Source: Aquibium oceanicum (lineage in GTDB: Bacteria; Pseudomonadota; Alphaproteobacteria; Rhizobiales; Rhizobiaceae). From it: 64,000 nucleotides of DNA. Numbering within the stretch: position 1 is the stretch's first letter; each line of letters begins with the position of its first letter. The stretch is taken from assembly GCF_001889605.1 (NCBI RefSeq), contig NZ_CP018171.1:2006501-2070500 (forward strand), given 5' to 3'. The translations under genes were made by a program, and so were the position numbers. The notes under the pieces were generated by a model. That model was not told the origin of the DNA. It worked only from the letters and a program-made list of their open reading frames with translations, and searched no databases. Positions 8,739 to 17,853 of this stretch are shown here, in pieces.

Positions 8739-10478
8739 GTGGAGCGCAAGAAGGTGGACGTTGCGGTGATCGGGGCCGGCCCCGTCGGACTTACTGCCGC
8801 ACATCTGCTCAGGAAACTGGGAATCTCAAGTATAGTTTTCGAGCGCAATCCCTCGACGTCGTTTCACCCACGCGGGCATGTCGTGAATGCGCGCACGATG
8901 GAGATCTTCCGGCAGATCGGCGTCGAGGCCGGGATTGGCGATGTCTCGCTTCCTATCCGCCAGCATGCCGGGATCGGGTTCATGACCAGCCTCGCCGGCG
9001 AAGAAATCGGGGTCATCTGGACGCGCCAAGGCGGGAAACCGACGCCGCAGGAACTGAGCTCGAGCCCATCCTTGAAGAGATCGTGTCCACAGGACGAAGT
9101 CGAACCCGTCCTGCGCGAGGCGCTGGAGCGGGATTCCCCGGCCGATACTCTGCGCTTCGGACATGAGATCACGCAGATCAGTCAGCAGGACGACGCGGTG
9201 CGACTTCGCTGGACCGCGACGGACAACCGCGAAGGCGAGGTGAAGGCCAGGTTCGTAATCGCAGCCGACGGGGCGCGCAGCTTCGTCAGGGAAGCCCTAG
9301 GCATCGGAATGTCCGGAGGCTCGATGGGTCAGCAGATTGGCGTCTACTTCAAGGCCGACCTCTCGCACTGGCTGCGAGAGCGGCCATACCTGCTCTGGTG
9401 GATCTACAATGCTAGGACGACCGGCGTGTTCATATCCCTCGATGGGCGCACGCGGTGGACATACAATTTCGCCTATGGACAGGAGGAATCACGTTCGGAC
9501 TTCACCCCTGAGCGGTGCCAGGACATCATCCGCGCGGCCGTGGGCGCGGATGACGTCGAGATCGATATCCAGAGCATCATGCCGTGGCGGATGCAGGCCC
9601 GTGTGGCCGATCGGTTCGAGGTCGGCAATGTCTTCCTGGCGGGCGACGCCTGCCACCCGTTGCCGCCGACGGGCGGCCAGGGAATGAACACGGGAGTGGC
9701 GGACGTTCACAACCTGGTCTGGAAGATCGCCCAAGTCTTGTCCGGATCCGCGCCGCGTGAACTTCTCTCCACCTACGAGCCCGAACGGCGGCCGGTCGGC
9801 ACCTTCAATGTCGAGCAGAGCAAGCGCAACGCCGAGAAGATGGCTCGTTCGGGGCTCGCGGGGATGCTCGCCAACGACGAGAACGTCTCGAGCAAGATCG
9901 AAGGTCCCGAAGGCGGGGCCGTTCGGGAGCGACTTGCCCTGGAGATACCCAAGCAGCGCGAGCACTTCGACTATCCCGGTCAGAATCTGGGCGTGGCTTA
10001 CGAAAGCGCGATCATCGTCGGCGACGGGACGCCGCCTGTACCCCTGACCATCGAGACATACACGCCGTCCGCCCGTCCGGGCAGCCGCGCGCCGCATGTC
10101 TGGCTGATGCAAGGCGACCGGACAATGTCCTCACTCGATCTCTTCGACTATTCCGGTTTCACCTTGCTCGCCGGCCAGGATGGAAGGCCTTGGACGGATG
10201 CGTTCGCAGCCGTCAGCACGCGAATGGGGCTTCGCGGGGCGGCCTACCAGATCGGCGCGCCGGGACATCCCACGCCGCAGGACGTGGACTGGCTCGAGCT
10301 ATATGGACTGTCGGCGAGCGGCGCCGTACTGGTTCGCCCGGATGGCCATGTCGCCTGGAGGTCTCGGGCGGCCGTGTCAGACCCGGTCGCCGCACTCGAA
10401 GAAGCCTTGCGCGTGGCGCTCGGTTTCACGATCCAGCCCGCCACGGCGGCTCCTGGCGCGTCCGGAGGAACCGACTGA
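8739..10478 (+). CDS. FAD-dependent aromatic/phenol hydroxylase
   Basis: 579-aa class A flavin monooxygenase. The GxGxxG motif GAGPVG is at 12-17, the N-terminal substrate-side motif reads HPRGHVVNARTMEIFRQIG, the DG motif AADGARSFVREALG, and the GD motif FLAGDACHPLPPTGGQGMNTG. The C-terminal domain (LVRPDGHVAWRSR) is the thioredoxin-like fold of the phenol/dichlorophenol hydroxylase group. The start is GTG 8739 behind GGGAGAG. It is divergent from an IclR regulator. It is the second hydroxylase of module 1, so the module may hydroxylate one compound twice or handle two substrates. Confidence 0.88.
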   Translation: MERKKVDVAVIGAGPVGLTAAHLLRKLGISSIVFERNPSTSFHPRGHVVNARTMEIFRQIGVEAGIGDVSLPIRQHAGIGFMTSLAGEEIGVIWTRQGGKPTPQELSSSPSLKRSCPQDEVEPVLREALERDSPADTLRFGHEITQISQQDDAVRLRWTATDNREGEVKARFVIAADGARSFVREALGIGMSGGSMGQQIGVYFKADLSHWLRERPYLLWWIYNARTTGVFISLDGRTRWTYNFAYGQEESRSDFTPERCQDIIRAAVGADDVEIDIQSIMPWRMQARVADRFEVGNVFLAGDACHPLPPTGGQGMNTGVADVHNLVWKIAQVLSGSAPRELLSTYEPERRPVGTFNVEQSKRNAEKMARSGLAGMLANDENVSSKIEGPEGGAVRERLALEIPKQREHFDYPGQNLGVAYESAIIVGDGTPPVPLTIETYTPSARPGSRAPHVWLMQGDRTMSSLDLFDYSGFTLLAGQDGRPWTDAFAAVSTRMGLRGAAYQIGAPGHPTPQDVDWLELYGLSASGAVLVRPDGHVAWRSRAAVSDPVAALEEALRVALGFTIQPATAAPGASGGTD

Positions 10479-10578
10479 CGTCGAACGCGGGCAGCGTCGC
10501 GCGACGGCCGCGACCATCTGCCCGCCACTGTTCGGCCAAGACTCCCGCGAGCTTTGACACGCCCCAGGTCGAACCGGA

Positions 10579-11208
10579 TCAGGCGAAGACGATGCCCTCG
10601 TCGTGAAAGACCTTCCGTGAAGAGGGCCGATCACGCAGGCGCGCGTAATAGTCGGCCACGTTACGCGGCAGATCGAGTTTCTGCCGGTCTAAAGCCCAGA
10701 AGAGCACATAAAACAGACTGCTGTCGGCCATGGACAATCGATCGCCCAGGATGAAACGGTTGTCCCCGAAGCTTTCGGAGACGACGCCGAAGGCCTTCGT
10801 CACGATCTCCCGGCCCATGTCCTGAACCCAGGCGTGGTCGGCTTCGCTCGGAGCGAACTTCGCGGGCCGGAAAAGCCGCGAGAACCCCTGCATGTGGATC
10901 GTCGCCACGGCGTAATCCATGATCTCTATTGCGCGCACCCCGTTCTCCAGACCGGACGGGGCTAGGCCTTTTTCCGGGAACGAGTACGCAAGCCAGTGGG
11001 CGATGGCCGCGAACTCGGTCAGGACGCTTCCGTCGTCCCGCGCGAGTGCGGGCACCTTGGACTTCGGATTCAAGCCAACGTAGTCCGGCTTGAACTGTTC
11101 CCCATCCTTGATGGCGATCCGGACAGCTTCATAGGGAACCGCGAGCTCTTCGAGCAGGAAGTGTATTCCGATCGAGCAGGCTCCGGGCGAGTAGTAAAAC
11201 TTCATCAT
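10579..11208 (-). CDS. Glutathione S-transferase (beta-class-like)
   Basis: 209-aa GST with the beta-class N-terminus YYSPGACSIGIHFLLEE (Cys11 in the glutathione site), the NPKSKVPAL cis-proline segment and a helical C-terminal domain. GGAGG precedes tandem ATGs at 11208/11205. It stands just downstream of the quinone oxidoreductase and FAH genes on the same strand. GSTs in aromatic clusters act as maleylpyruvate isomerases or dehalogenating or ether-cleaving enzymes; the sequence does not decide between these. Confidence 0.87.
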   Translation of the reverse strand: MMKFYYSPGACSIGIHFLLEELAVPYEAVRIAIKDGEQFKPDYVGLNPKSKVPALARDDGSVLTEFAAIAHWLAYSFPEKGLAPSGLENGVRAIEIMDYAVATIHMQGFSRLFRPAKFAPSEADHAWVQDMGREIVTKAFGVVSESFGDNRFILGDRLSMADSSLFYVLFWALDRQKLDLPRNVADYYARLRDRPSSRKVFHDEGIVFA

Positions 11209-11218
11209 TGACCTCCAG

Positions 11219-12211
11219 TCATTGCTCCACGCGCAGCATGATTTTTCCGACATGTGCCCCGGCTTCCATCATCCGGTGCGCTTCGCCCGCCTCGCCAAGG
11301 TCGAAGACGGCGGCGATGGCCGGACGAACCCTCGTTCCGAGGAGCGGTAGAACATCTTTCGTAAGGCCGGCGGCGACGATCGCCTTTCGCTCGATGGATA
11401 GGGGTCGCAGAAGCGAGCCCGTCAGCTTGATCCGCTTGGTCATGATGGTCCGCAGCGGCACCTGGAGACCCGCGCCGCCACCGCCCGAGAGATGCGCGAT
11501 CCACCCGTCCGGCGCCATCATCTCCAGATCCTGCTCGATATGCGTGCCGGCCGACATGTCGAGGAGGGCGGAGATGCCCCGGCCACCCGTCGCCGTCATG
11601 ACGCGTTCGGCGAGATCGTCCGCCGAATAGGAAAACGCCGCCAGCGCACCGAAACCCTCTGCAGCTTCAACTTTCCTCTCGGAACCGGCAGTGGCAATCA
11701 CCTTGTAGCCGAGCGCCGACATCGCCTGAAGCGCCAGATGCCCCACGCCACTGGTTCCTCCGTGGATCAGGGCGAACTGGTCCTTCTCGAGTGTCATCAG
11801 GCCGAAGAAATTCCACCACGTCGTGAAAAGCGCCTCGGGGATCGCCGCCGCCTCCACATCCGAAAACGCCTCTGGCGCCGGCAGGGTCAAGGCGCTATGC
11901 GCCGCCACATACTGGCCATAGCCTCCGCCTTGAACCAGCGCCATCACGCGCTCGCCAATGGCAGGCCGCGCGACCCCCTCGCCGAGTGCGACCACCGTTC
12001 CGCATACCTCGAGGCCCGGAATGGCCAGACCGTCGCTGTGCCGGCCCGCAGCGCGCTGATGCACGTCGTGCCTGTTGACGCCGGCGGCCCCCACGCGGAT
12101 GACCACCTGCCCTTCGGCGGGCATCGGCACCGCCATGTCTGCAGGCTTCAGGACCTCCGGCCCGCCGGCTTCTTCGATGATGATCGCGGTCTGTCTAGCG
12201 GGAAGCTGCAT
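11219..12211 (-). CDS. NADPH:quinone oxidoreductase / zinc-type alcohol dehydrogenase-like
   Basis: About 330 aa, medium-chain dehydrogenase/reductase of the quinone-oxidoreductase (QOR) group. It has an N-terminal GroES-like domain (VGAAGVNRHDVHQRAAG) and a Rossmann domain with HGGTSGVGHLALQAMSALG. Zinc ligands are not evident. The open frame runs 165 bases further upstream, but ATG 12211 has AGAGG in front and begins with the family's N-terminus. Ten bases separate it from the GST gene, so the two are probably co-transcribed. Confidence 0.88.
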   Translation of the reverse strand: MQLPARQTAIIIEEAGGPEVLKPADMAVPMPAEGQVVIRVGAAGVNRHDVHQRAAGRHSDGLAIPGLEVCGTVVALGEGVARPAIGERVMALVQGGGYGQYVAAHSALTLPAPEAFSDVEAAAIPEALFTTWWNFFGLMTLEKDQFALIHGGTSGVGHLALQAMSALGYKVIATAGSERKVEAAEGFGALAAFSYSADDLAERVMTATGGRGISALLDMSAGTHIEQDLEMMAPDGWIAHLSGGGGAGLQVPLRTIMTKRIKLTGSLLRPLSIERKAIVAAGLTKDVLPLLGTRVRPAIAAVFDLGEAGEAHRMMEAGAHVGKIMLRVEQ

Positions 12212-12308
12212 TGCCCTCTTTCCAACGGGAGAACGGCTCAGGGACGACAGTTCAGCCTCGATAGCGCAGCGGCTGATCGTTGAGGTGACGGAGACGTGAC
12301 GCGCTGGA

Positions 12309-13154
12309 TCAGTTCTCGTCGATGACGTCGTTGGCCAGGATTCCGATGCAGGAGATCTCCACCTCAATACGGTCACCCGCTTTCATGAAGACCTTAGGAT
12401 TCCGGAAGGCGCCGACGCCGCTTGGTGTACCGGTGGCGATGACGTCGCCCGGAAGAAGCTCGGTGACGATGGAGAGATAGGCGATCAGTTCCGGTATCGA
12501 GAAGGCGAGGTCGGACAGCTTCGTCTGCTGCATCACCTCGCCGTTCAGGCGCGTTTCCAGCGACAGCGCGGTCGGGTCCGGAATGTCGTCGGTCGTCACC
12601 AGCCAGGGTCCTGTCGCGCCTGACCGATCGAAGTTCTTGCCAGCCCAGAACTGGGTCGTATGCCGCTGATAGTCGCGTATCGATCCGTCGTTCAGGCACG
12701 TGTAGCCGGCGACATGGTTCATTGCCTCTTCCTTCGGAATCCACCGGCCGGACTTTCCGATCACGACCGCCAGCTCGCCTTCGAAATCGAAGTGGTCCGA
12801 GACCTTCGGCCGCACAATCGGCTGCCCGTGGCCCACCAGCGTCGAGGGATAGCGCGTGAAGACAGACGGATATTCTGGTTTGTCGCGCCCCGTCTCCTGG
12901 ATATGCGACATGTAGTTGAGGCCGATGCAGATGATCTTGTCCGGATTTGTAACGGGCGGCAGGAGCCTGACCTCCCCCTGGCCCATCTCGCCGCCGTCTG
13001 CTGTCTCGAGGCGTTTCGTTGCACCAGCGGACAGGAGGGCACGCAGATCGGCAAATTCGGCGCGCAATTGCGATCCGGAGTCGACGATCCGGTCTTCCCG
13101 AACCAGTCCGTATGATCTGGTGCCGTCCGGCAGCAAGTATGAGGCTATGCGCAC
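12309..13154 (-). CDS. Fumarylacetoacetate hydrolase (FAH) family protein
   Basis: 281-aa FAH-fold enzyme. Metal-site residues are visible: Glu125 and Glu127 in FDFEGELAVVIG and Asp156 in CLNDGS; His84 lies in NYMSHIQE. The C-terminal stretch LLPGDVIATGTPSGVGAFR is diagnostic. Members act on ring-cleavage products as hydrolases, isomerases/decarboxylases or hydratases. It sits between an extradiol dioxygenase and a quinone oxidoreductase on the same strand, so it most likely processes the product of the dioxygenase. Confidence 0.9.
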   Translation of the reverse strand: MRIASYLLPDGTRSYGLVREDRIVDSGSQLRAEFADLRALLSAGATKRLETADGGEMGQGEVRLLPPVTNPDKIICIGLNYMSHIQETGRDKPEYPSVFTRYPSTLVGHGQPIVRPKVSDHFDFEGELAVVIGKSGRWIPKEEAMNHVAGYTCLNDGSIRDYQRHTTQFWAGKNFDRSGATGPWLVTTDDIPDPTALSLETRLNGEVMQQTKLSDLAFSIPELIAYLSIVTELLPGDVIATGTPSGVGAFRNPKVFMKAGDRIEVEISCIGILANDVIDEN

Positions 13155-13198
13155 GAGTGGTACTCCGTTTGGCGTCTTGGATGTCGGGGGAGGCGCGA

Positions 13199-14176
13199 CT
13201 ATTCGCGATGAACGACGCTTTCGAGCCAGGCGCAGTTTGGCACCGGATCCGCGGCACGGAAGCCGTCCCGAGCGGTCTTGAACCGCATTTCCCGCATCCT
13301 GCGCCGCACCTCGGATTCCTCCGGCAGATGCACGCGCTCATGCCCCCAGGTCGAAGGCCCTTCATGTGTCTCGAAAGGCTGCCAGGTCTTCGGATCGATT
13401 ACCTGGGCGCCCCATCCGTATTCGACGAAAAAGTCCGATGGCGTTCGCGAGTAGAAGCTCAGCATGTGATCGTTGGAGTGACGGCCGAGCGTGTAGGCGA
13501 TCCGCTCCTGTTCCTGCTGCGCGATGTCGTATCCTTGTCCGACATCGTCCAGCGACTGCAGTTCAACCATGAAGTGGTGGATGCCCTTCCTTCCCGATCC
13601 CACCATCGCGAAGCTGTGATGACGTCCGTTGATGTGGAAGAAGTAGAGCGGATAAGGCGTCAGGCCGTAGTCGGTCACCTGAAATCCGAGCAGATCGCGG
13701 TAGAATGCCAGGAGCCGGTCGACCTTCTCCACATGCAGGACGGCATGGCCCATGCCAAGCGCCCCTGTCTTGAAGCCTGAAATCGGCCGACCGGGCACGA
13801 ATGGATCGCTCGCGACCTCCGGACCGCAGAAGACTTCGAGGCGGTTTCCGTCGGGATCCTCGAACGATATCAGCCGCGCGACATGGCGCTGATCCGCGAG
13901 GCCCGCGCCATGCTGCGTCACCTCGATCCCTGCATTTTCGAGCCGTCCGGCCAGCGCATCGAGTTCATCGGGAGAGGCAACCTCCCAACCCATGAAGGCC
14001 AACCCCTCGCTTCCCTCGCCCGTGACGACCAGGCGCTGCTTGCGGTCGTCCATGCGGAACAGGCGGGACGATCCGCCGCCATCGACTTTCTGCATGCCGA
14101 GCAGGCTGGTGGCGAATCCTTCCCAGTCGGAGGTCTTCTTCGAATTGATCCCGATGTAACCCAGTGAGGTCAGCAT
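13199..14176 (-). CDS. Extradiol dioxygenase, BphC-like (VOC family)
   Basis: 325-aa two-domain type I extradiol dioxygenase, of the length and layout of 2,3-dihydroxybiphenyl 1,2-dioxygenase. Iron ligands in the second domain: His144 (GMGHAVLH), His200 or 201 (GIHHFMVE) and Glu252 (FFVEYGWG). His234 (GRHSNDHM) sits near the usual active-site His. The frame is open 45 bases upstream, but ATG 14176 matches the family's N-terminus (MLTSLGYIGI). It is first in the minus-strand run with the FAH, QOR and GST genes and is divergent from a TRAP transporter. It differs clearly from the dioxygenase at 1444, so module 1 has two ring-cleavage steps. Confidence 0.9.
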   Translation of the reverse strand: MLTSLGYIGINSKKTSDWEGFATSLLGMQKVDGGGSSRLFRMDDRKQRLVVTGEGSEGLAFMGWEVASPDELDALAGRLENAGIEVTQHGAGLADQRHVARLISFEDPDGNRLEVFCGPEVASDPFVPGRPISGFKTGALGMGHAVLHVEKVDRLLAFYRDLLGFQVTDYGLTPYPLYFFHINGRHHSFAMVGSGRKGIHHFMVELQSLDDVGQGYDIAQQEQERIAYTLGRHSNDHMLSFYSRTPSDFFVEYGWGAQVIDPKTWQPFETHEGPSTWGHERVHLPEESEVRRRMREMRFKTARDGFRAADPVPNCAWLESVVHRE

Positions 14177-14521
14177 GTGGCATTTCCCTGCGATCGACGA
14201 TCGGACCCGGCTTCGGGACACGGTCGGAATCCGGCAGGCGCTGAATCCAAGCCGATACCGATCATCGTCCCGCCATTGTGGGTCCGAACCAGCGCATGAC
14301 TATCGCTGTCGGCCGCCGATTTCGCCGGCGGAGAGAGCGCCGTCCATCAGGTGGACGCCTCAGCCCCTTGGCATCGGGGATTTGATGGCACCAATCCGTC
14401 CGCCAGAGAAACAGCGACCGTCATCGTGTCCGCTAGTTGGACAACATTGCAATAAGTGTCATCGACAACGGCGGGTGTCTGCCAAATCATACAATTCGAT
14501 CGTATCGGGAGGAGATGCTGG
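14177..14521. other. Divergent intergenic region, dioxygenase / TRAP
   Basis: 345 bp with no convincing gene, holding the start signals for both the extradiol dioxygenase (minus) and the TRAP small subunit (plus). The only structure I see is a 17-bp imperfect palindrome at 14489-14505 and a strong Shine-Dalgarno sequence at 14508-14513. Confidence 0.6.
14489..14505. promoter_or_regulatory. 17-bp palindrome before TRAP operon
   Basis: ATACAAT-TCG-ATCGTAT: 7-bp arms with one mismatch, ending three bases before the Shine-Dalgarno sequence of the TRAP small subunit. A regulator bound here would block transcription or early translation. Which regulator is unknown. Confidence 0.4.
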
Positions 14522-15061
14522 TTGAATTCGATTGATCGCGGGCTGCGCAATGCGACGCACTGGCTGGCCCTGATCGGCTTCGCCGGTCTCTTCCTGTTGG
14601 CGCTCATGACCACCGTGGATGTCCTAATGCGTTGGTTGTTCTCCGCGCCGCTGCATGGCGTGAACGATGTGAGCGCCGTCGTTATGGGCGTCGTGATCGC
14701 GTGCTGTATCCCCGCGAACCTCGCGGAGCGAAAGAACATCTCGGTCGAGATACTCGGCGCTATGGCTGGCGCACGCACATCCCTTGCTCTCAGCGCCTTC
14801 TCGAGTGTCGTGGTTCTGGTCTTCATCTCGCTGATGGCCTGGCAGTTCGTCCCCTTCACCCAGGGCGTCTACCGCAGCGGACGTGAGACCTGGGTGCTTG
14901 CCTGGCCCATCTGGCCGTGGTGGTCGGCGGCGACGCTGCTGCTGATCTTTGCGGCAATCGTCCAGGCGGCCAACCTGATCCGCGACCTCATGGCGCTCTT
15001 CGTCGGTCGCGGTACCGGGCCAAGACGGTCCGCTGCACCGGACGAGTTCGACGACCGCTGA
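14522..15061 (+). CDS. TRAP transporter small permease (DctQ-like)
   Basis: 179-aa four-helix membrane subunit: hydrophobic segments near residues 14-36, 48-70, 88-108 and 130-150, with the family's TTVDVLMRWLF stretch. I start at TTG 14522 because GGAGGA (14508-14513) is spaced correctly for it; an open frame reaches back to 14456 without a ribosome site. It is followed 14 bases later by the large permease. Confidence 0.88.
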   Translation: MNSIDRGLRNATHWLALIGFAGLFLLALMTTVDVLMRWLFSAPLHGVNDVSAVVMGVVIACCIPANLAERKNISVEILGAMAGARTSLALSAFSSVVVLVFISLMAWQFVPFTQGVYRSGRETWVLAWPIWPWWSAATLLLIFAAIVQAANLIRDLMALFVGRGTGPRRSAAPDEFDDR

Positions 15062-15075
15062 CGAGAGCAGGACCC

Positions 15076-16374
15076 ATGGACGCTTCAACCATCGCATTAA
15101 TCGGTTTCGTGGGTATGTTCGTGCTGATCATCCTGCACGTGCCCATCGGCGTCGCGATGGCAGTCGTCGGGGTCGGTGGCTTCGCAGCGATCGCAGGCCT
15201 GAGACCTGCGCTCACTCTGTTGGCGACCGAGCCCGCTTCGACGATGTCGAGCCTCGATCTGGCTGTTATCCCGCTCTTCATGCTGATGGGCGGGCTCGCC
15301 ACCGCAGGAGGTCTGGCGCGCGACATCTTCTCTTCCGCCCAGGCGCTGGTTGGTCACCGGCCGGGAGGGCTGGCGGCTACGACAATCGTGGCAAGCGCGG
15401 GTTTCGGGGCGGTGTGCGGATCAGGCGTGGCGACGACTGCGACCTTCGGACGGGTCGCTCTGCCGGAAATGCTGGAGCGTGGCTATTCAAAGGGAAGCGC
15501 GGCTGGATCGGTGGCCGCCGGGGGTACGCTCGGTATCATCGTTCCACCGTCCAGCATCATGGTACTCTATGCAGTGCTGGCCGAGCAGTCGGTACTGAAA
15601 CTGTTCTCGGCGGCGATCGTACCGGCAATCTTGTCTGTTGTTCTTTATCTCACGGCAATCTCGGTTGTGGCGCGGCGAAATCCTTCCGCCATGCCTCGCA
15701 CGAAACGCCTCCCTGTTCGCGAGAGGGTGAAGGCGCTCGGCAAGGCCTGGGGAGCCGTCACACTCGCAGTCGTCGTCCTCGGCGGCATCTATTCAGGCGT
15801 CTTCACGGTCAACGAGGCCGCAGCGGTCGGCGTGGTCTTCGCGTTCTTCTTCGCCTTGTTCAGGGGACGGCTCAACCGCGGTACTTTCCTCCACGTCCTG
15901 TCGGAAGCCAGCGTAGCGACGGTCATGATCTACGTGATGGTATTCGGCGCGATGATTTTCTCATATTTCGTGAGCGTGACCGGCATCACGGGCGACATCA
16001 TCGGAGGCATCGAGCACCTGAACCTCCCACCGACGGCGGTCGTGTTTCTTCTCGTTGTCATATACGTCGTCCTGGGTGCCATATTCGATGAGGTTGCCGC
16101 GATTGTCGTGACGCTTCCCTTCGTCCTCCCTGTCATCCTCGCGATGGGATACGACGCAGTGTGGTGGGGTATCCTGAACGTCTCGCTTGTTGGGATCGGC
16201 ATGCTTACGCCGCCGATCGGCATCAACGTCATGCTGCTCAACTCCATGCGCGCCGATATCTCGCTTTCGGAGATCTACAGCGGTGTCACTCCCTACATCC
16301 TGGCAGACTGCGCCAGGATCGTGATTCTGGTCCTGTTCCCCGCGGTTACGCTCTGGCTCCCAAGCGTCATGTAG
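15076..16374 (+). CDS. TRAP transporter large permease (DctM-like)
   Basis: 432-aa membrane protein of about 12 helices with the conserved GSGVATTATFGRVALPEM, GGTLGIIVPPSSIMVLY and IGMLTPPIGINVMLLNS stretches. ATG 15076 begins at the family's N-terminus. It forms a unit with the small subunit, but no periplasmic solute-binding (DctP) gene follows before the insertion element at 16.8 kb, so the partner must be elsewhere or was lost when the insertion or repeat region formed. It is clearly different in sequence from the permease at the left edge of the window. Confidence 0.93.
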   Translation: MDASTIALIGFVGMFVLIILHVPIGVAMAVVGVGGFAAIAGLRPALTLLATEPASTMSSLDLAVIPLFMLMGGLATAGGLARDIFSSAQALVGHRPGGLAATTIVASAGFGAVCGSGVATTATFGRVALPEMLERGYSKGSAAGSVAAGGTLGIIVPPSSIMVLYAVLAEQSVLKLFSAAIVPAILSVVLYLTAISVVARRNPSAMPRTKRLPVRERVKALGKAWGAVTLAVVVLGGIYSGVFTVNEAAAVGVVFAFFFALFRGRLNRGTFLHVLSEASVATVMIYVMVFGAMIFSYFVSVTGITGDIIGGIEHLNLPPTAVVFLLVVIYVVLGAIFDEVAAIVVTLPFVLPVILAMGYDAVWWGILNVSLVGIGMLTPPIGINVMLLNSMRADISLSEIYSGVTPYILADCARIVILVLFPAVTLWLPSVM

Positions 16375-16710
16375 ATTGCCTACGCTCGCAACGGATCCGA
16401 ACTTGCAGACTGGAGAGCCGAAACCGATACTCCAATGGACCGGTTGCCCCCATCCATCGGAGTTGGGATTAAAGATTTGGGTAAGTTGAGGTGACCGGTT
16501 CGGCTCTCAGGCCCAAGGCCAGGGCCAGGGCCAGGGCCTGCGGACTTCTCCACTGAACTGTCCGAGCAAGCTGGAAAAGACTGAGTGGGGTCTAAATCGG
16601 CATCCAGTTGAGCGTTCGCCCGAATCTGACTGCCAGGAAAAAATCCTGGAACTGTAAGTGGGAAGTGTTTCCCCGGGATCTTCTCCCACGGCGTATTCGC
16701 GCTCCCTGTG
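16375..16710. other. Gene-free junction, module 1 to repeat
   Basis: About 335 bp without a credible gene. It includes a tract of the hexamer GGCCAG repeated in tandem (about 16511-16536). The remainder looks like decayed mobile or intergenic DNA before the dispersed repeat begins. Confidence 0.5.
16511..16536. repeat. Short tandem hexamer tract (GGCCAG)n
   Basis: About four consecutive near-identical hexamers GGCCAG/GGGCCA. Too short to suggest more than slippage. Confidence 0.6.
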
Positions 16711-16761
16711 CTGAACGGCAGCTTACCGCTGAGCGATCGCCGAAACCCGACAGTCAGCAGA
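16711..16761 (+). repeat. Dispersed repeat copy A, left part
   Basis: Starts with CTGAACGGCAGCTTACCGCT, found again exactly at 41074, and ends with CCCGACAGTCAGCAG, which matches CCCGACTGTCAGCAG at 33443-33458 with one difference. In the 33.4-kb copy that motif runs straight on into CGGCCCCGCAACGGTC. Here that continuation lies 1.36 kb away at 18121, because an insertion element splits the repeat. Confidence 0.75.
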
Positions 16762-16769
16762 TGATGCGG

Positions 16770-16782
16770 TGGACGGCTCTCC
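16770..16782 (+). repeat. Subterminal inverted repeat, left
   Basis: TGGACGGCTCTCC, the exact reverse complement of 18104-18116; about 8 bp inside the left end of the insertion element. Confidence 0.8.
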
Positions 16783-16827
16783 TCCCTCCGTGCGGTATGA
16801 TGGCGGGATTAGAGCTGGAGGAGCACC

Positions 16828-17853
16828 ATGATGAGCAACATCACGACAATCGGTCTGGATATCGCGAAGTCCGTATTTCAAGTCCACGCAGTGGATTCCG
16901 CCGGCGAGATTGTCGTTCGCCGAAAGCTGACGCGAGGGCGTGTCCTCGCCTTCTTCGAGAGCCTGCCGCGATGCCTGGTCGGAATCGAGGCCTGCAGCTC
17001 TTCGCATTATTGGGCTCGCGAGCTGATCGCACGCGGCCATGATGTGCGGCTGCTGCCGGCACAGTACGTAAAGCTTTATCTGAAGCGACAGAAGAATGAT
17101 GCCGCGGACGCTGAGGCGATCTGCGAGGCCGTGACCCGACCGACCATGCGCTTCGTGCCGGTGAAATCCCCCGAGCAGCAAAGCGTGATGATGCTGCATC
17201 GGGTGCGGCTGATGCTCAACCGCCAGCGCACTCAGATATCGAACGCGCTGCGGTCCCACCTGTCCGAGTTCGGGGTCGTGGCGCCGATCGGGCGGAATGG
17301 AATTGAACAATTGCTCGTGGTCATCAACGACGAGAACGACGCCAGGATACCCGCTGACGCACGGCTATGCCTGCGGATGCTGGAGGCACAGCTTCGGGTC
17401 GTGAAGCAACAGATCCTCGAAAACGATCGCCGGGTCCGGGCGAGTGCACGAGAGAGCGAGCTGGGTCGCAGGTTGATGGAAGTCCCGGGCGTCGGCCCGC
17501 TGTTGGCGAGTGCGTTCGTCGCGACCGTCGCCGATCCGCACGCCTTCAGGTCGGGGCGATGCCTATCCGCCTGGATCGGGCTCGTTCCGAAGCAAAACTC
17601 CAGCGGTGGCAAGGAGAGACTCGGCAGTATCTCCAAGGCAGGCAATCGCTACCTGCGACAGATGCTCGTCGTCGGAGCGATGGCGGTCATCCGCTTTGCC
17701 GAGCGGAACGGGACCAGGCGGCCGTGGCTCGTGCAGCTGATGGCTCGGCGAACGACCAAGGTTGCAGCCGTTGCGCTCGCCAACAAGACCGCTCGGATGG
17801 TCTGGGCATTGATGACTGGCGGTGAGCGCTACCGGGAGCCGACCGTCACATAG
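16828..17853 (+). CDS. IS110/IS1111-family transposase
   Basis: 341-aa DEDD recombinase, apparently complete. The N-terminal RuvC-like part has GLDIAKSVFQVHAVD (first Asp), GIEACSSSHYWAREL (Glu) and KNDAADAEAICEAV (paired Asp). The C-terminal transposase_20 domain has VPGVGPLLASAFVATVAD and a Ser-containing SGRCLSAWIGLVPKQNSSGGKERLGSISKAGN. AGCTGGAGGA precedes the ATG. No internal stop or frameshift, so the element may still be active. Confidence 0.95.
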   Translation: MMSNITTIGLDIAKSVFQVHAVDSAGEIVVRRKLTRGRVLAFFESLPRCLVGIEACSSSHYWARELIARGHDVRLLPAQYVKLYLKRQKNDAADAEAICEAVTRPTMRFVPVKSPEQQSVMMLHRVRLMLNRQRTQISNALRSHLSEFGVVAPIGRNGIEQLLVVINDENDARIPADARLCLRMLEAQLRVVKQQILENDRRVRASARESELGRRLMEVPGVGPLLASAFVATVADPHAFRSGRCLSAWIGLVPKQNSSGGKERLGSISKAGNRYLRQMLVVGAMAVIRFAERNGTRRPWLVQLMARRTTKVAAVALANKTARMVWALMTGGERYREPTVT

